From positions 158,976,635 through 159,040,634 of the forward strand of contig VDFB02047230.1 in assembly GCA_007258455.2 (NCBI GenBank): DNA of 64,000 nucleotides. The letters are read 5' to 3'. Shown piece by piece: positions 24,438 to 37,573 of the stretch (within the stretch, counting starts at the first letter, position 1; the number at the start of each line of letters is the position of its first letter). Below the pieces are notes generated by a model. That model did no database searches, had not been told where the DNA came from, and saw only the letters and a list, made by a program, of their open reading frames with translations. The stretch comes from Sequoia sempervirens. Taxonomy: Eukaryota; Streptophyta; Pinopsida; Cupressales; Cupressaceae. The position numbers were made by a program, and so were the translations under genes.

Positions 24438-25434
24438 AGTGCATGGATTTGTGACACAATTTTGGCTCTTAAGATGCCACTTTTTTTTCTTTCTGAAATC
24501 AGAAAAAAATTGATTTGCACGAGAAAATGAAGATAGTTACACTCAAAATTTCAAGATGTAGCAAGAAAAAAAGTTGAAGTGCCCCGAGTCTAGTTTCTAA
24601 GCTACTATTTTTTAAAAAAATTAATGAAGATTAAGGGTCTCAAAAATGGGGGGGGGGCAAAACAAGTGCTTTTTTTATTAAAAAAAATAGCATAGTGCCT
24701 GAGGGCTCCCCCTTTTTTGATTAATTTTTTTTTAGAATTTCAAAAATCCCAATAGTGAGAAATTAGCTAACACCATGTAGTTTATCCTCGTTCTTTTGGA
24801 TAATTTTTTTAATGAATATATAATATTTTATGAATATTCAAAGTGGACACATCCTGAAAAGCTAAAATTTGAGTGTGCTCCCCCTTAATTTTTTTGAAAA
24901 CTAATCAAAAATTGATTTTTTTCATCATGTGTAGAATGGAGTCTAGTTTCAAAAAATGTAATTTGTTTCACATTTCGATAAATGAGTAAAAATATATCCT
25001 AAAACTAGCACATGTTGGTTTTGGACAAAAAACAGAGGCATTTACAATAGAAGCCATAGATCAAAACCTTAACTAAATCAAAATGAAAAAAATAAAAATA
25101 TTTAGATAGCTAAGAGAGAGGTGAATGCTATCACATTTTTTTATAAACTTGCATTGAAATATGTGTAAATGAGATGGGGAGCACGGATGAAAATATGAGG
25201 AAATTTGGCAAATCCTGTCAATTAACACGTTCAAAGTAGGTCATTTGGAGAGCGCCAAATTTGGCACTCGCCAAAGGACCTGCTTTGAACAAAACCTTAA
25301 TTTCTCCTATCTTTGGTCGACAACTTTGATAATGCTTAGAGTGCATAGTTTATGATCATAGATGGATAGTTGAGGTTTTACCTTTCATATGCTCTCTAAC
25401 TCATTACCCTAACTGGATAACTCTTTATCCCTCT
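24438..25434. other. Intergenic DNA with poly-T/poly-G runs
   Basis: No gene recognised. Contains a run of nine G (near 24650), T-rich runs, two related GCTCCCCCTT-type segments (near 24705 and 24880), and the 60-bp palindrome listed separately. Confidence 0.6.
25230..25289. repeat. 60-bp near-perfect palindrome without a loop
   Basis: Left arm TTCAAAGTAGGTCATTTGG... and right arm ...CCAAAGGACCTGCTTTGAA are reverse complements over 30 bases each with four mismatches, meeting at AAATTT. It could extrude as a cruciform. There is no loop, which argues against a microRNA hairpin. Confidence 0.9.
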
Positions 25435-26785
<1,351 letters not shown>

Positions 26786-26945
26786 TGTGATTTTCTCCAT
26801 TTTTTGCTCTATTTTTTGCTTCCACCCACTGTTTTAATGTATTTTTTTCCAATTTCTTGAAAATGTTGGCGCTATTTATCGGGATAGTGCTATTTTTGGT
26901 GTTTATTTACTCCAATGAGGACAAGTTGACACTAATTTTCACCAA

Positions 26946-27092
26946 AATTAGCGCCGCCTTTAGCACTAATATTAGCTTTGAGTGTGGCACCAATGTAAGC
27001 GCTACCTTTGGCTTTGAGTTTAGCTTTGAGTTTAGTGCCACTTTTAGCTCTAGCTTTAGCTTCGAGTTTAGCTTCAGGTTTAGTGCAAGTTT
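26946..27092. repeat. Degenerate 12-bp repeat, TTTAGCTTYGAG
   Basis: About ten imperfect copies of (A/T)TTAGCTTTGAGT-type words in phase of 6 or 12 bases. The plus-strand frame 26857-27138 stays open through it, reading Phe-Ser-Phe-Glu repeats; I regard this as a product of the repeat, not a gene. Confidence 0.75.
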
Positions 27093-27093
27093 A

Positions 27094-27472
27094 GACACCC
27101 CTATGTCAAAGAGACTTATTTATATGTCTCATCGATGATGTAAAATAGTGAAATGTCAACAAGATATGGGCATATCGAGGAGAGAATCACTTACATCACA
27201 TCGACAAGGTATATCTACAAGTGCTCGGTGAAACACAACTCTTGGATATAATGAAGTAATGTTGATGAGACATTGAGATATTGGTAAGACAAATAAGACT
27301 GTCTCATCGACACTCTTCAAGTAATGATCAAAAGCATACACTGCTATACCACTGGGAAGGGGAGCAACATATGCGATAGAGTAGTATACATTGCAACCCC
27401 ACAACAAGAAGCCTTCAACAAGGTGATAGTGTGGTCAACAACAGAAGGGAAGGGAAAAACCCTGCCATACCA
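27094..27472. repeat. Dispersed repeat, first copy (partner at 31111-31575)
   Basis: Begins GACACCCCTATGTCAAAGAG and ends CCCTGCCATAC; direct-orientation match to 31111-31575, which has an extra block of about 85 bp in the middle. Contains TGTCTCATCGA and TTGATGAGACA motifs. Nature unknown; no protein or TIR/LTR ends recognised. Confidence 0.85.
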
Positions 27473-30400
27473 TAACAGGTATAATAAGAGACAACGGTAG
27501 TATGGTAATCGTGGCATCATTACAATTTACAACATTAAATGCAATAAAAAAATTTCAGTCACAATCCATTTGAATAAATTATTTAATCAATCAAGAATAT
27601 AGCCCACCAAAATACACTAAAACTCTAATAAACATACTCTAAAAATTTCATCAAAATCTTATTTTCAGGCATAGCTTGCCAGAATGGAGTTTTCATTTTA
27701 ATAAAGATACAATAAAACCTTTGTTGAAACCTTATTTCCAGGTGTAGCCCACCAAAATGGAGAAATGTTTCAATAAAGAATGAGAAAGAATGGTAAGGAG
27801 GCATAGGATTCATTGTTGTTTATCTCATTCCTACTCTGATCAACAAGGGTTACAATGTTCGCGCTACTGTTTGTAATCCAAGTATTTAATTGACATATGT
27901 TTGCATAATCTCAAATTCCTTTAGATGCTTTTGAAGTATCATTGTATCCTATATAGGGTTTAGAATGACTTCTTTTAATTTAAAAAAATAAATAAGATGC
28001 TTTTTAAGTATCAATGTGTCCTATATAGGGTTTAGAATAATTTATTGTAATTCAAAAAAATAAATAAATGATGTGTTTTCCTGTGATTAGATAATGTGGA
28101 GATCTCCTAAATGTACCCTAGCACACTGTCCTCTTTCGCACTGTGCTCATTACTCTAGCTGCTAGGGTTTTGCATTTGATATCTTTAATATATTCATGAT
28201 AGTGGCTTTTAAATAGATCTCAGTCTTTGCTTTAATCTTTATCATGGTAACCCTTGAGTTCCATGATCCACCTTCAATCTCTTCTAAGAATGTTGTCTTA
28301 AGCTAGAATGCATAGTATGCATATAAAGCAAGTCCTTCATACCTGCCATTGTTCCAAACCACCACTCATCACCTTGCTTAACATGTTGCCTCCATAAGCA
28401 CAATAGCATGTTTTAAAATAATAGTTGCCAGTGATTGACCATTAAGGTCACTACTTTCATCAAGATACAATGAGATTTTTGTCTTCAAACTTAAGGCATT
28501 ATGCAAGATAACATTGTGAATTGTTTGTTGTGTACAATTTTATTTTCTTGCACATTTACTACTTTGCTAGCTGCCTTTAAGACTAGATATTGCACCATCA
28601 GCTGCAATCTCAAAAAACTCACTCACTATCACTTGAAGATTCCTTTGATGAGCATCCTTGTATAAAATCAAACTATGCCCTATAGACTGCCTACTTACTA
28701 ATATAGGGAATTCATTGTTTCATGGTATTTTTATTTGTATTTAGAAGGGGTTAATATGTGGCATTTTTATGTGTAGGAAGAATAGATTGTGATGCAATGT
28801 TTGGGTATGGATAGTTCAAGAAAAATTGGATTGCTATCGATGTCATAACTAGGTTAGACTGTACCTTGAGCCAGTGTGAAACACTTCCAAGTTTTTTTGC
28901 TCTAAAGTAGAACTTATGTGTAGGAATTTCCAAATATCCAACAAAGTTCCTACATTCTAAGATAAAATCATAAATCTGCTTATCCAGTTTTTGATTCAAC
29001 CTTACATCTTTAATATCTGATAGAGAAAGTTTGTACATTCTAAAGATAAAATCATAAATCTACTTATCCAACTTCTTATCTAATTTGAGGTCTTGAATAT
29101 CGAACATAGAAAGTTCCTATATTCTAAAGATAAAATCATAAATTTTATTGGTCCAATTGGAGATCCAATTTTAGGTTGTGAAGCTCTAACGGAGAAAGTT
29201 CCTACATTCTAAAGATAAAATCATAAATCTGTTTGGTCCAATTTGAGGTCCAATTGTAAGGATTTGTCTTTTTAATTATACTTTCTGACATTTGTCTTGA
29301 TACAAATTGTTACTTTAGAATTATGGTATTTCTTTTCTTCTAATGTTTTCAACCCTCATTTTATAGTAGAGCTTGGAAGATGGTTCCTTCAGATGGAGAC
29401 TACACTTTTCTGCTATAGGTTCCATCTAGAAACACCAGAAGCTCAGGTACTGTTCAATTCAGGTACAATAGATTTTGAGGCTACCTTATTCTCCTTGATA
29501 CAAAATTTTGTCCTTCAATCCCTCTTAAGCAAAATTCACTATTATGGACTTCATCATTGTACCTTTCATGCATTCAAGTTAATTTGTTATGTGGAAACAT
29601 GTTGTCTCTGTCTTTGCAAGTGATGACTATTGTGTAATCTTTTAATCTACATGACTACCCCTCATGTTCAATTCTTGTGACTATTGTGATGCTTGGGGAT
29701 GCTTAATTTTAACCAGACTCTTAATGAAAACTATCTTGGAATCCTTGATGATTAGTTTTGTCAGAATCATGGCTATGTTGATAGTGGAATGTTCTTATTA
29801 ATAAGGATAAATCTTTATCAATAAAGAGATTACCCCTTACCAACATACTCCACTATCCTTTCAAAGATTGATTTTTAATGCTTCATGGATGGTTTACTTG
29901 TGATTATCCTTCTCAAATGAAACAATAGGGCAGCAGGTCAGGCTCAGCCCTTGTGGGAGCCACATTTCACCCCACATGTTGTAACCAAATAAACAAAACA
30001 ACCTAATTTTATCTATACCTGCACAATGAGAAAACATGTTAGATAAAACCGAGCATATGATAGATATGTTTGATAACTTTCTTGTTTTCCTAGACATCTA
30101 TGGTCTGCAAGTTATTTGAATGCACATGATGATCAAATTATATGTTTATAGATGTATGCACATATTTTGACTGGTGATCCTTCATTGATCTAACAACACT
30201 CTTCTCACTCAAATGTAGGGAACCTAGGAGCAGCAAGGAAGACATCAACTTGGAGGCTTAGACAAGTGATAAGACTGAAGATGATGCAGAACAAAGCAAC
30301 CGGGATTCGACATTGTCCCCTTTCTCTTTATGTGCATTTTTCTCTTTTGTATCTATAAATGTATAGTTTTTCAATTATATGTATTCAAATAGTCAGTTCC

Positions 30401-31110
30401 ATGACTTGTGTGGAACAACATACATTTACATTATCAATAAAGACTTCATTTTTGAAAGGATTGTGCAATCTTTCCTATATTATATGCATCTACGTAAGTG
30501 CAATCTAGTAATGTAATCTTCTGATTTTGTTTATGCACATGAATGTAATGTAGCAGAAATAAAAATGTACCATACTCTTCATTTGAAAATCACAAAAGCT
30601 CTACCTGATTGAGCTATTAAAATTGGTGTCTTCATGAACATATGTTGATACAAAATGAATGGAAGAAGCATCCAATTAATCCTAATTTTTTCTGCCAAAA
30701 ATTCATACCAAAGATTGAACAATTGAAGGATATTGCAATAGGTAATTTGTATTAACACATATAATATTAGTGAAGCATTTAAAAGTTTAGGTCATAAGAA
30801 TCATCCTTTTATAAGCATGGATTGTGTTGTAGCCATAATTCCATCCTAATTATTTTTTCATACTTCCATTTTCACTCATCTCTTACATCCACCATATGCA
30901 TAGAATTCCTATCATAATAACTTAAATTTAATAAAATCCCTCACGTGAGCTTCCAAATAAAACCCTTGATCGCAACATCAAAGTGTATTCCTCCTTTGAA
31001 ATAATCCTATGATTACTCATAACATATCACCAAGACAACACCATGTCGATGAGAGTCCCTCTAAAGTCTCCCCGACATTAGCACAAAGCACAGATTAGAA
31101 ATGTAGATGA
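27473..31110. other. Intergenic DNA, no gene recognised
   Basis: I find no coding region that I can defend. The stretch contains two adjacent related segments (27625-27700 and 27690-27765) that also match 63430-63505, and a four-copy tandem repeat (28945-29260). Scattered open frames of 60-110 codons show no motif. Confidence 0.6.
28945..29260. repeat. Tandem repeat, about 84-bp unit x4
   Basis: CATTCTAAAGATAAAATCAT and a following CTxxTCCAA-type tail recur at 28953, 29036, 29120 and 29205, preceded by GAAAGTTCCTA. Units have diverged noticeably. Seen directly. Confidence 0.9.
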
Positions 31111-31575
31111 GACACCCCTATGTCAAAGAGAATTAATTATATGTCTCATCGACGATGTAAAAAAGTGAATGAAAACAAGATACGAGCATATTGAGGAGAG
31201 AATCACTTATGTCACATCGATAAGGTATATCTACAAGTGCTTGGAAAAATACAACTCTTGGATATAACAAAGTAATTGTCGATGAGACAGTGGCATATCG
31301 GCAAGAGACATTAACTTGTCTCATCAACACTGGCAACCAACATTGGAGGAATAAGATCTAATGTTGATGAGACATTGAGATATTAGTAAGACAAATAAGA
31401 TTGTCTCATCGACACTCTTCAAGTAATGATCAAAAGCATACACCGCTATACCATTGGGAAGGTGAGAAACATATGTGGTAGAGCAGTATACACCATAAAC
31501 CCACATCAAGAAGCCTTGAGCAAGGCGGTAGTGTGGTAAACAACAAAAGGGAAGGGAAAAACACTGCCATACTAG
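31111..31575. repeat. Dispersed repeat, second copy, with extra TGTCTCATCGACA motifs
   Basis: Direct copy of 27094-27472 with a central addition (about 31275-31360) that itself contains both orientations of the GTCGATGAGACA motif. In 31040-31675 I count eight forward or inverted copies of the motif. Confidence 0.85.
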
Positions 31576-31756
31576 CATATTGAAGAAACAACGAGCATTT
31601 TAATTAAAAGTCTCTTCAACAGTTATGAAATGATGATTAGTCCGATTGATGTGACTAACGAAAAATATCGATGAGACCATTGCTATTAATGAAGAACTTG
31701 ATCATAAAGGTGGTGTGAGCACCATTTATGAACTAGGGTTGGCTAAACTGTCTTGA

Positions 31757-31867
31757 AATTTGATAAATACGGCCTCAAAGAAGTTGAAATCACTGTGAAT
31801 TATAATCGAAGGATTTGGAGAACCAAGTTGGATGGTGGTAGGAAGCTGGAAATTTGCAACATTTATC
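31757..31867 (+). other. Short open stretch ending at a strong donor-like GTAAGT
   Basis: A coding-like run (KFDKYGLKEVEITVNYN..., then WRTKLDGG) ends at CCAA|GTAAGT, a near-perfect plant 5' splice site. It could be an exon remnant carried with the element upstream of the long relic. No second exon was identified. Confidence 0.3.
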
Positions 31868-31942
31868 CAAGTAAGTAGTCTAGACTTAGCTCAAAGTATT
31901 TTCTCAGTAAGTAGATGAAAGCATTGCATGAGTAGGGTTCAG

Positions 31943-34900
31943 ATGGAAAAACCCCGGGCAAACAGAAAGAAAAAAGATAGAAAACTGAAGCTAGGCAATT
32001 GAATCAAGACTTAATCAATCAGTGTCTTGGGTCTAGGCTAAAATCCAGAAGAACAACACAACTTAACCCATCGTGTGTGAAATTAGTAGATAAATAGAAA
32101 AATCTGGGAGATGTATGGACTCTGTGTAGGGGTTACGACCTCTTTATTTATCATTATAGGAAGAAATTTTGGCATAGCCCAGTTTCAAACTCGTGGAATC
32201 TAAATTTGGGTAAACTTGTAGCACCCAACATCTTTTTGAACATAGAGTTAATCAAGGTGTTGGCAAAGAATTACAATTCAAAGACGAGAGGAATTCATTT
32301 CCCTAATGGGTCACAGTTCATGGTCATAAAGCCAAATTATATTTCCATGATTTTTCAGCTAGACACTTCCCTAAAAACAAAATTATGAATCAGAGACTTG
32401 TTGGAGGAATACCACACCATGGACACAAGTTACAAGAGGTGGAAATTTCCTCTACATAAGGTTAAAGGTGCAGGTAACCAAACTATGAGGTTCTCTAGTG
32501 CAGATAAGCCCCCATTCTCTATGGCTTTGTTTGAAGAATACTTTCAATACACTTATTACTCAGTTTGTCAAGTACTGGGAATGATGTTCCTAAGAACATG
32601 ACAGTTTCCCATGGTTTAGCCATGGACATCCAAATCCATAATGCCCAACCCTATGTTTATGCAAAGTATTTATCGGAGGCCATCAATAATGCCCTCAATA
32701 TCATCAAGAATGACAGTGAAGCTATTAATTTCAAGAACTGTTCTCTTTTCATGCACATGGTATTATACCAAGGGTAGGTGATGGGGATATGGGGTGAGGA
32801 ATTAAGAATAAAAGACTTATATAATGATGAAAATTCAAGGCCTATACAAATGTGGACATTTGTGTGGGACAGCAGGTGTGGGAGGTCCCACTACCTATAT
32901 TTTGAGGAATATTTTGTCAAACCACTATACAGGATGCTAGGCCACAAATGTGACTACAACCTCTCCCCAGAGATCTTAATATTTCTTTGGCCAAAAGATA
33001 TGGGTCATGAAGCAAGGATAAATCACAATTGGGGGGACTAGTACATGTTTGGGGATTGTATTGTTATCAGGGTTTATGGAATTGAAGTTGCACCTTATTT
33101 GTTGCCTAAGACTGTGCCAGACAAAGTTGCTTATTTAGAGATCATAAGGAAATTGTCATTTTCAGCTTTCATGCATTTAAAGAGCTATGGGAGGCAGACT
33201 TCATGCCTTCCACTTTATGCTTTGGTGATTTCACTATTATCTCTTATTCAAGCTACACCTTGGTTAGTGGTAAACTAGATTATTATGCCTTTCCAGTTGG
33301 CAACAAAAGGAAAAAGTTTGATCCTGAACACTTCATTTGGGATGCCAAATTTTTTTAGAAATTGAAAGGTTATGAGCATAGTTTCCTTTTAGAAGATGTC
33401 ATAAAAAATTGTGAAGAAAAAAAAAACATGATGAGAATGAATGCCTACAGTAGGGTTATGATGGCTGAGGCTTGGAAGGTGAATAATAACCTAGGCCATG
33501 TAGGGGCTTTCCTTGAGGTACAAGATCCCATAGAGAGAATTGAATAGTTAATCCTCCATGAAGAAGAAATGATAAGAGATGTGCCACTTGTGGCATTTGA
33601 AAGAGGAAGGGGCATCGGTCCTAGGAGGCAAGTAGAAAATATCACACCACTAGATCACTTATCACCTTAGCCTACTACTAAAGTGAGATTTTCAGTTGGT
33701 TCCCCATCCATGGAAGAAGATAACACTAAGGAGGAAGAAGAAGTCTCATAGTTTAATGCTCCTGTTATACCCCAATATGAGATGCCATTGCAAAGAAGTG
33801 TGATCACCTTTGAAACCTCTAATGAGCTATCAGATGATGTGAGGCATCATGCAAGTCAGGAATTTGTTGTAGATGATACTTTTGTGCAGACCCCTAAATT
33901 TAAGTCCTTTATATATGAGTATAAAGGAATAATAATAAGAGAAAGGTTAAAGGACATTGACCCTAAGAAAGAGGCTTATGCCTTGAAAGAGTTGCAACAT
34001 GAAGTTGATAGGGAAATGAGAAACATGACTACTTAGAGACAAAGAGCATTATTCCAAGAAGTTGGAGTTATGCTCCTTCCTAAGTGGGATATTAGTTTAA
34101 CCATTGTGTTTGAAAATTTTTTGAAGAGAAAGAATAAAACTTTGCAAATAACGGATGAAGCAGGTGATAGGGTCTATACAGGGTCAGGGCGCAATCTTGA
34201 TAATACCACTTTGCAAATTTGGGCTCTTTACCCCCCAAGCAAGAAGCCTTCTCTCATTGACCATGATCATATTTTTGGACATCTCCTGGTGCAAAGAGTA
34301 GGGGAGACAAATCCCTTGGAGACTGTCGACTTGAATGTGAATGTATCCAAATTCACCAAAGCTCAGATCCAAAAGCTAGTAAGAGATAACTAGTGGCTGA
34401 TAGAAGAAAATGGAAGGTTGAAACAAGAATTAACCAACTAAAAAGATAGGTTGCCTTCTTCTCCAAGGCTTTACTCTCCTTTAATTGAACATGGAAGAAA
34501 AGTGTGGCCATGTCTGAGACTGCTCAATGGAGGCATAAATTTGAAAAGGATCAAAAGGAACATGAAGAACTAAAAATAAAATTGAAGGATACTACTTTAG
34601 AAGTAGCATCAAGGATAATTTGTATGAAATTCAAAGATATGTTCCAACATGTAGATGGTGTCTGGCATGCTCACAGTGAAACATACAAGGCCCTCGTGGA
34701 GCATGGAAGTCTATTTGATAAGATAAAGGAAATGGAATCCCATATCAAGGAAAAAGATGGAGATAATAATACTTTGCTCCAAGAATGTCAGAGCCTCATG
34801 AATACACATGAAAACTTCCAGAATATCTTGACAAAGGAATTGAGTGACTTCAGCCAACCACTATGTATGGCCATGCCAGATTTCTTTGAAGAAACAGATT

Positions 34901-35073
34901 TGAAGGATCAGGAAACTTGGAAAAATGAGATATCAAAATATTTTCTAGGCATCCTTGATGACATCAATGGTGAGGATGAGGTACCCAAGAAAACACATAA
35001 GCAACTTGGGAGGATTGTTGGATTGGAGAATGTAATGATAGACACTCTACAGAATGCAAACACTTATGCCTAG
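31943..35073 (+). pseudogene. Long intronless coding relic, family not recognised (about 1,040 codons)
   Basis: An ATG at 31943 opens a basic N-terminus (PRANRKKKDRK), then coding-like sequence continues to a TAG at 35071 with no intron. Frames switch at about 31975-31985 (A-run), 32570-32600, 33230-33262 and 34440-34500, and roughly eight to ten in-frame stops occur. Distinct parts: a folded-looking, Trp/Tyr-rich section (32160-33340, with RGIHFPNGSQFMVIKP, WKFPLHKVKG and LFEEYFQYTYYSVCQVLG tracts); an acidic linker (33660-33760); a second section with a WALYPPS motif (34200-34400); and a long Glu/Lys-rich, coiled-coil-like C-terminus open for 189 codons (34504-35073). No RT, integrase, protease or transposase motif is visible. 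Length, absence of introns and decay suggest a cargo gene of a mobile element or a processed copy. I cannot name it. Confidence 0.6.
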
Positions 35074-36785
35074 GAGAAATACATTGATCACATGTCAAAG
35101 GTTAATTTGTTCCTTGCATGAGTTGTATGAGGAGGTAGTCAGAGTTTGGTTGTCGTGGACACATTAACATGGTGCTTGAGCCTTGAATAGATTTCAGGTG
35201 GTCCCGGGCACTTGTTGATGATTAACGAACTGTGGTGCATCCAACAATAAACTCTTTTTAAGTTTCTATGTTATGTTAATTATGCTTTAGTTAAGAAATG
35301 ATGTAACTTTTGTGAACGGACCTAAAGCTTGTTGCTTCCCATACCAATAGGGAAACCAAGGTCTGATTTTGATCATCATATTATCATCATTTCAATCCAT
35401 TAGAATAGATACTAGACCATCTCATCCACTTATTCATATCAAAAGAACACATGTTATGTATGTTTATATTTTGAGCAATATAATGGAGTAGATACATTAT
35501 AACTCATAATCCATTTTTAGTCTTCAATTGTTGTGTTGATTTTCATGCTTATTTATTACTTTGTTGTCTCCAAAGTGGTCTTTTCAAGTTGTTTAAATCT
35601 GCAAGATTTATCAGGGCACATTCACTGTTATTGTGTGGATGCTTTGATTGGTTTTTGGTTAGGTGTGAATTAAAGTCCTTTCAAATAATTTACTTTAATT
35701 GGTTCATATTAAGGATTAAAGTGTTCTTAGAGATTGGCACCCTCTTATGGTCTAAAAACCTATGTTTTTGAGACCCAACAAATTGCAAATAACTATGAAA
35801 ATTTAGAATTCTATGAAACAATGTATATATTATATGAAACAGTGTATGTATTCTTGTACTTGTAAATATTCTTGTACTTGTATATTCTATGAAACACTCC
35901 TTATTTTCTATGAAACAGTGTATATATTCTTGTACTTGTAAATCTTCTTTTATTGTTATGTCTATTAAAGAAAATAGAGTTTGAATAAAAAATGCTTCAC
36001 CCTTTTTTGTAAGTGAGTATGTGAATTATTGTTTAAGGAAAAATATTACAGTGTTTACATTTTCAGTTTACTAGTTTCAAATCTTCATTTGCTATGTATA
36101 TAAAATTGTATGTGCTCTTTATCTCTAATGACATAAAACAATAATTTCATCAGAATCAGGGTTTTCAATTTCAGCACCATCATTGTCCACATTTTTCATA
36201 TCATGTTCACCTTTAAGTACAATCATCAAAATTTTATTTGTATTTCTTGTCCCGGTCAATCTTGATTCCTTTCAGCGCAACACAGTAGGTTGCAAGTTAA
36301 ATTTCAAAAAAAATCTTTGCATTTTTGTATATATTATTTTCTCAGTGCATCATTATGTAACAACAATTTCAATTTTGAGATATACAGTAAAAATAAATGA
36401 AAGTGAAATAACACATAATTGATTGAATATGATTTTCTAGTGTAAAATTTTTTTTTGATGTGCTTTTTACTTTTTGCATGTGGATTACCCTCAAAAAGAG
36501 ACTACTTATCTTTTCTTAAATGAATCCTTTACATTTCTTGTCTACGAAAGGAATTTACTACTTGACAACAAGTTCGTGAACTTCATACAAATTAAGATTG
36601 GTGTAAAAGGCCATCCCTGCAAATGTTGTTTGGTCTAGAACTATAATGGAAAATAAAAAAACTTACTAGGAGAATAAAATAGGTTTTCAATTTTCCAAGT
36701 ACAACATAATATTACTAAAGCATTTCAAAGTTCATGCCATAAGAATCATCCTTTTTTAAACATGGATTGCAATAATTCTGAAAAT
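35074..36785. other. Intergenic DNA with a small tandem repeat
   Basis: No gene recognised. At 35808-35947 words of the form TCTATGAAACAGTGTATATA and TTCTTGTACTTGTAAA recur three to four times. Confidence 0.65.
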
Positions 36786-37473
36786 TTAGAAGTCTTGGTC
36801 ATTAACATTATTGTCTACTACAATGTCATCCAGTGTATCATTTTCAATGTTCATATGTTTTTTCAAGTATTTAATATTATCATCATCCTCATCTTGACCT
36901 GCATCATCTTCATCATCATTGAAATTTGACTGTAGACCATCTATATTGTTACCAGATGTATTTGGATCATCATTTTCTATACCATCCATATTGTTGTCTT
37001 CCATAACATCATCTAACTCTAGATTGTTGTCTTCTTGTGCCTGAACATAACCATCTTCAACATCATCATGGATGTCAATTTCTTCGATGTTCTCTAATCC
37101 CTCTCTCTCATTTTCTTGGCCATCATTGTTTTTCTCAGTATCCACTAATGCATTTTCAAATACATGCCTTAATCTTGGATCATAATGTATGACAAATATC
37201 CATTTTGGGTCCAAAATATTTTCATAGAAAAATACCTGCACATGAACGACACAAATATATTAGATGTATGTTATAACAATTTTATTGATTAATAAACACA
37301 TGTATATATTCACAATAAGCTATGAATTAATAGATTAATGATCACTACCGCTTCTTGTTTGAATTAAAGAAATACCTACTCACAATGAATTGGTAGAACA
37401 TAAGGCTCCTTATCCTCTAGTAGGAACGATGAGGAATCTATCAAAAACATTCCACTATGGGTATCATGGCTTT
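36786..37473 (-). pseudogene. CACTA (En/Spm-type) transposase C-terminal exons with an acidic tail
   Basis: Minus strand: an exon end with EPYVLPIHCE (about 37410-37378), an intron, and an exon starting after ...TGTGCAG at about 37237 with QVFFYENILDPKWIFVIHYDPR. The order 'EPF/YVL... QVFY... DPKW... V...DPR' is the DUF4216-like end of plant TNP2-family transposases. It is followed by about 115 residues rich in Asp, Asn and Glu, open to 36786. Upstream coding sequence runs into the assembly gap at 37474, so the rest of the gene cannot be judged. The fragment itself has no stop in the last exon. No CACTA terminus was found downstream. Confidence 0.7.
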
Positions 37474-37573
37474 NNNNNNNNNNNNNNNNNNNNNNNNNNN
37501 NNNNNNNNNNNNNNNNNNNNNNNNNNNNNNNNNNNNNNNNNNNNNNNNNNNNNNNNNNNNNNNNNNNNNNNNN
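37474..37573. other. Assembly gap (100 N)
   Basis: Exactly 100 N, the usual placeholder for a gap of unknown size. Sequence on the two sides may not be adjacent in the genome. Confidence 0.99.

Noticed and set aside
25230..25289. microRNA precursor at the 60-bp palindrome
   Set aside because: Arms meet without a loop and are only 30 bases, too short for a plant miRNA hairpin.
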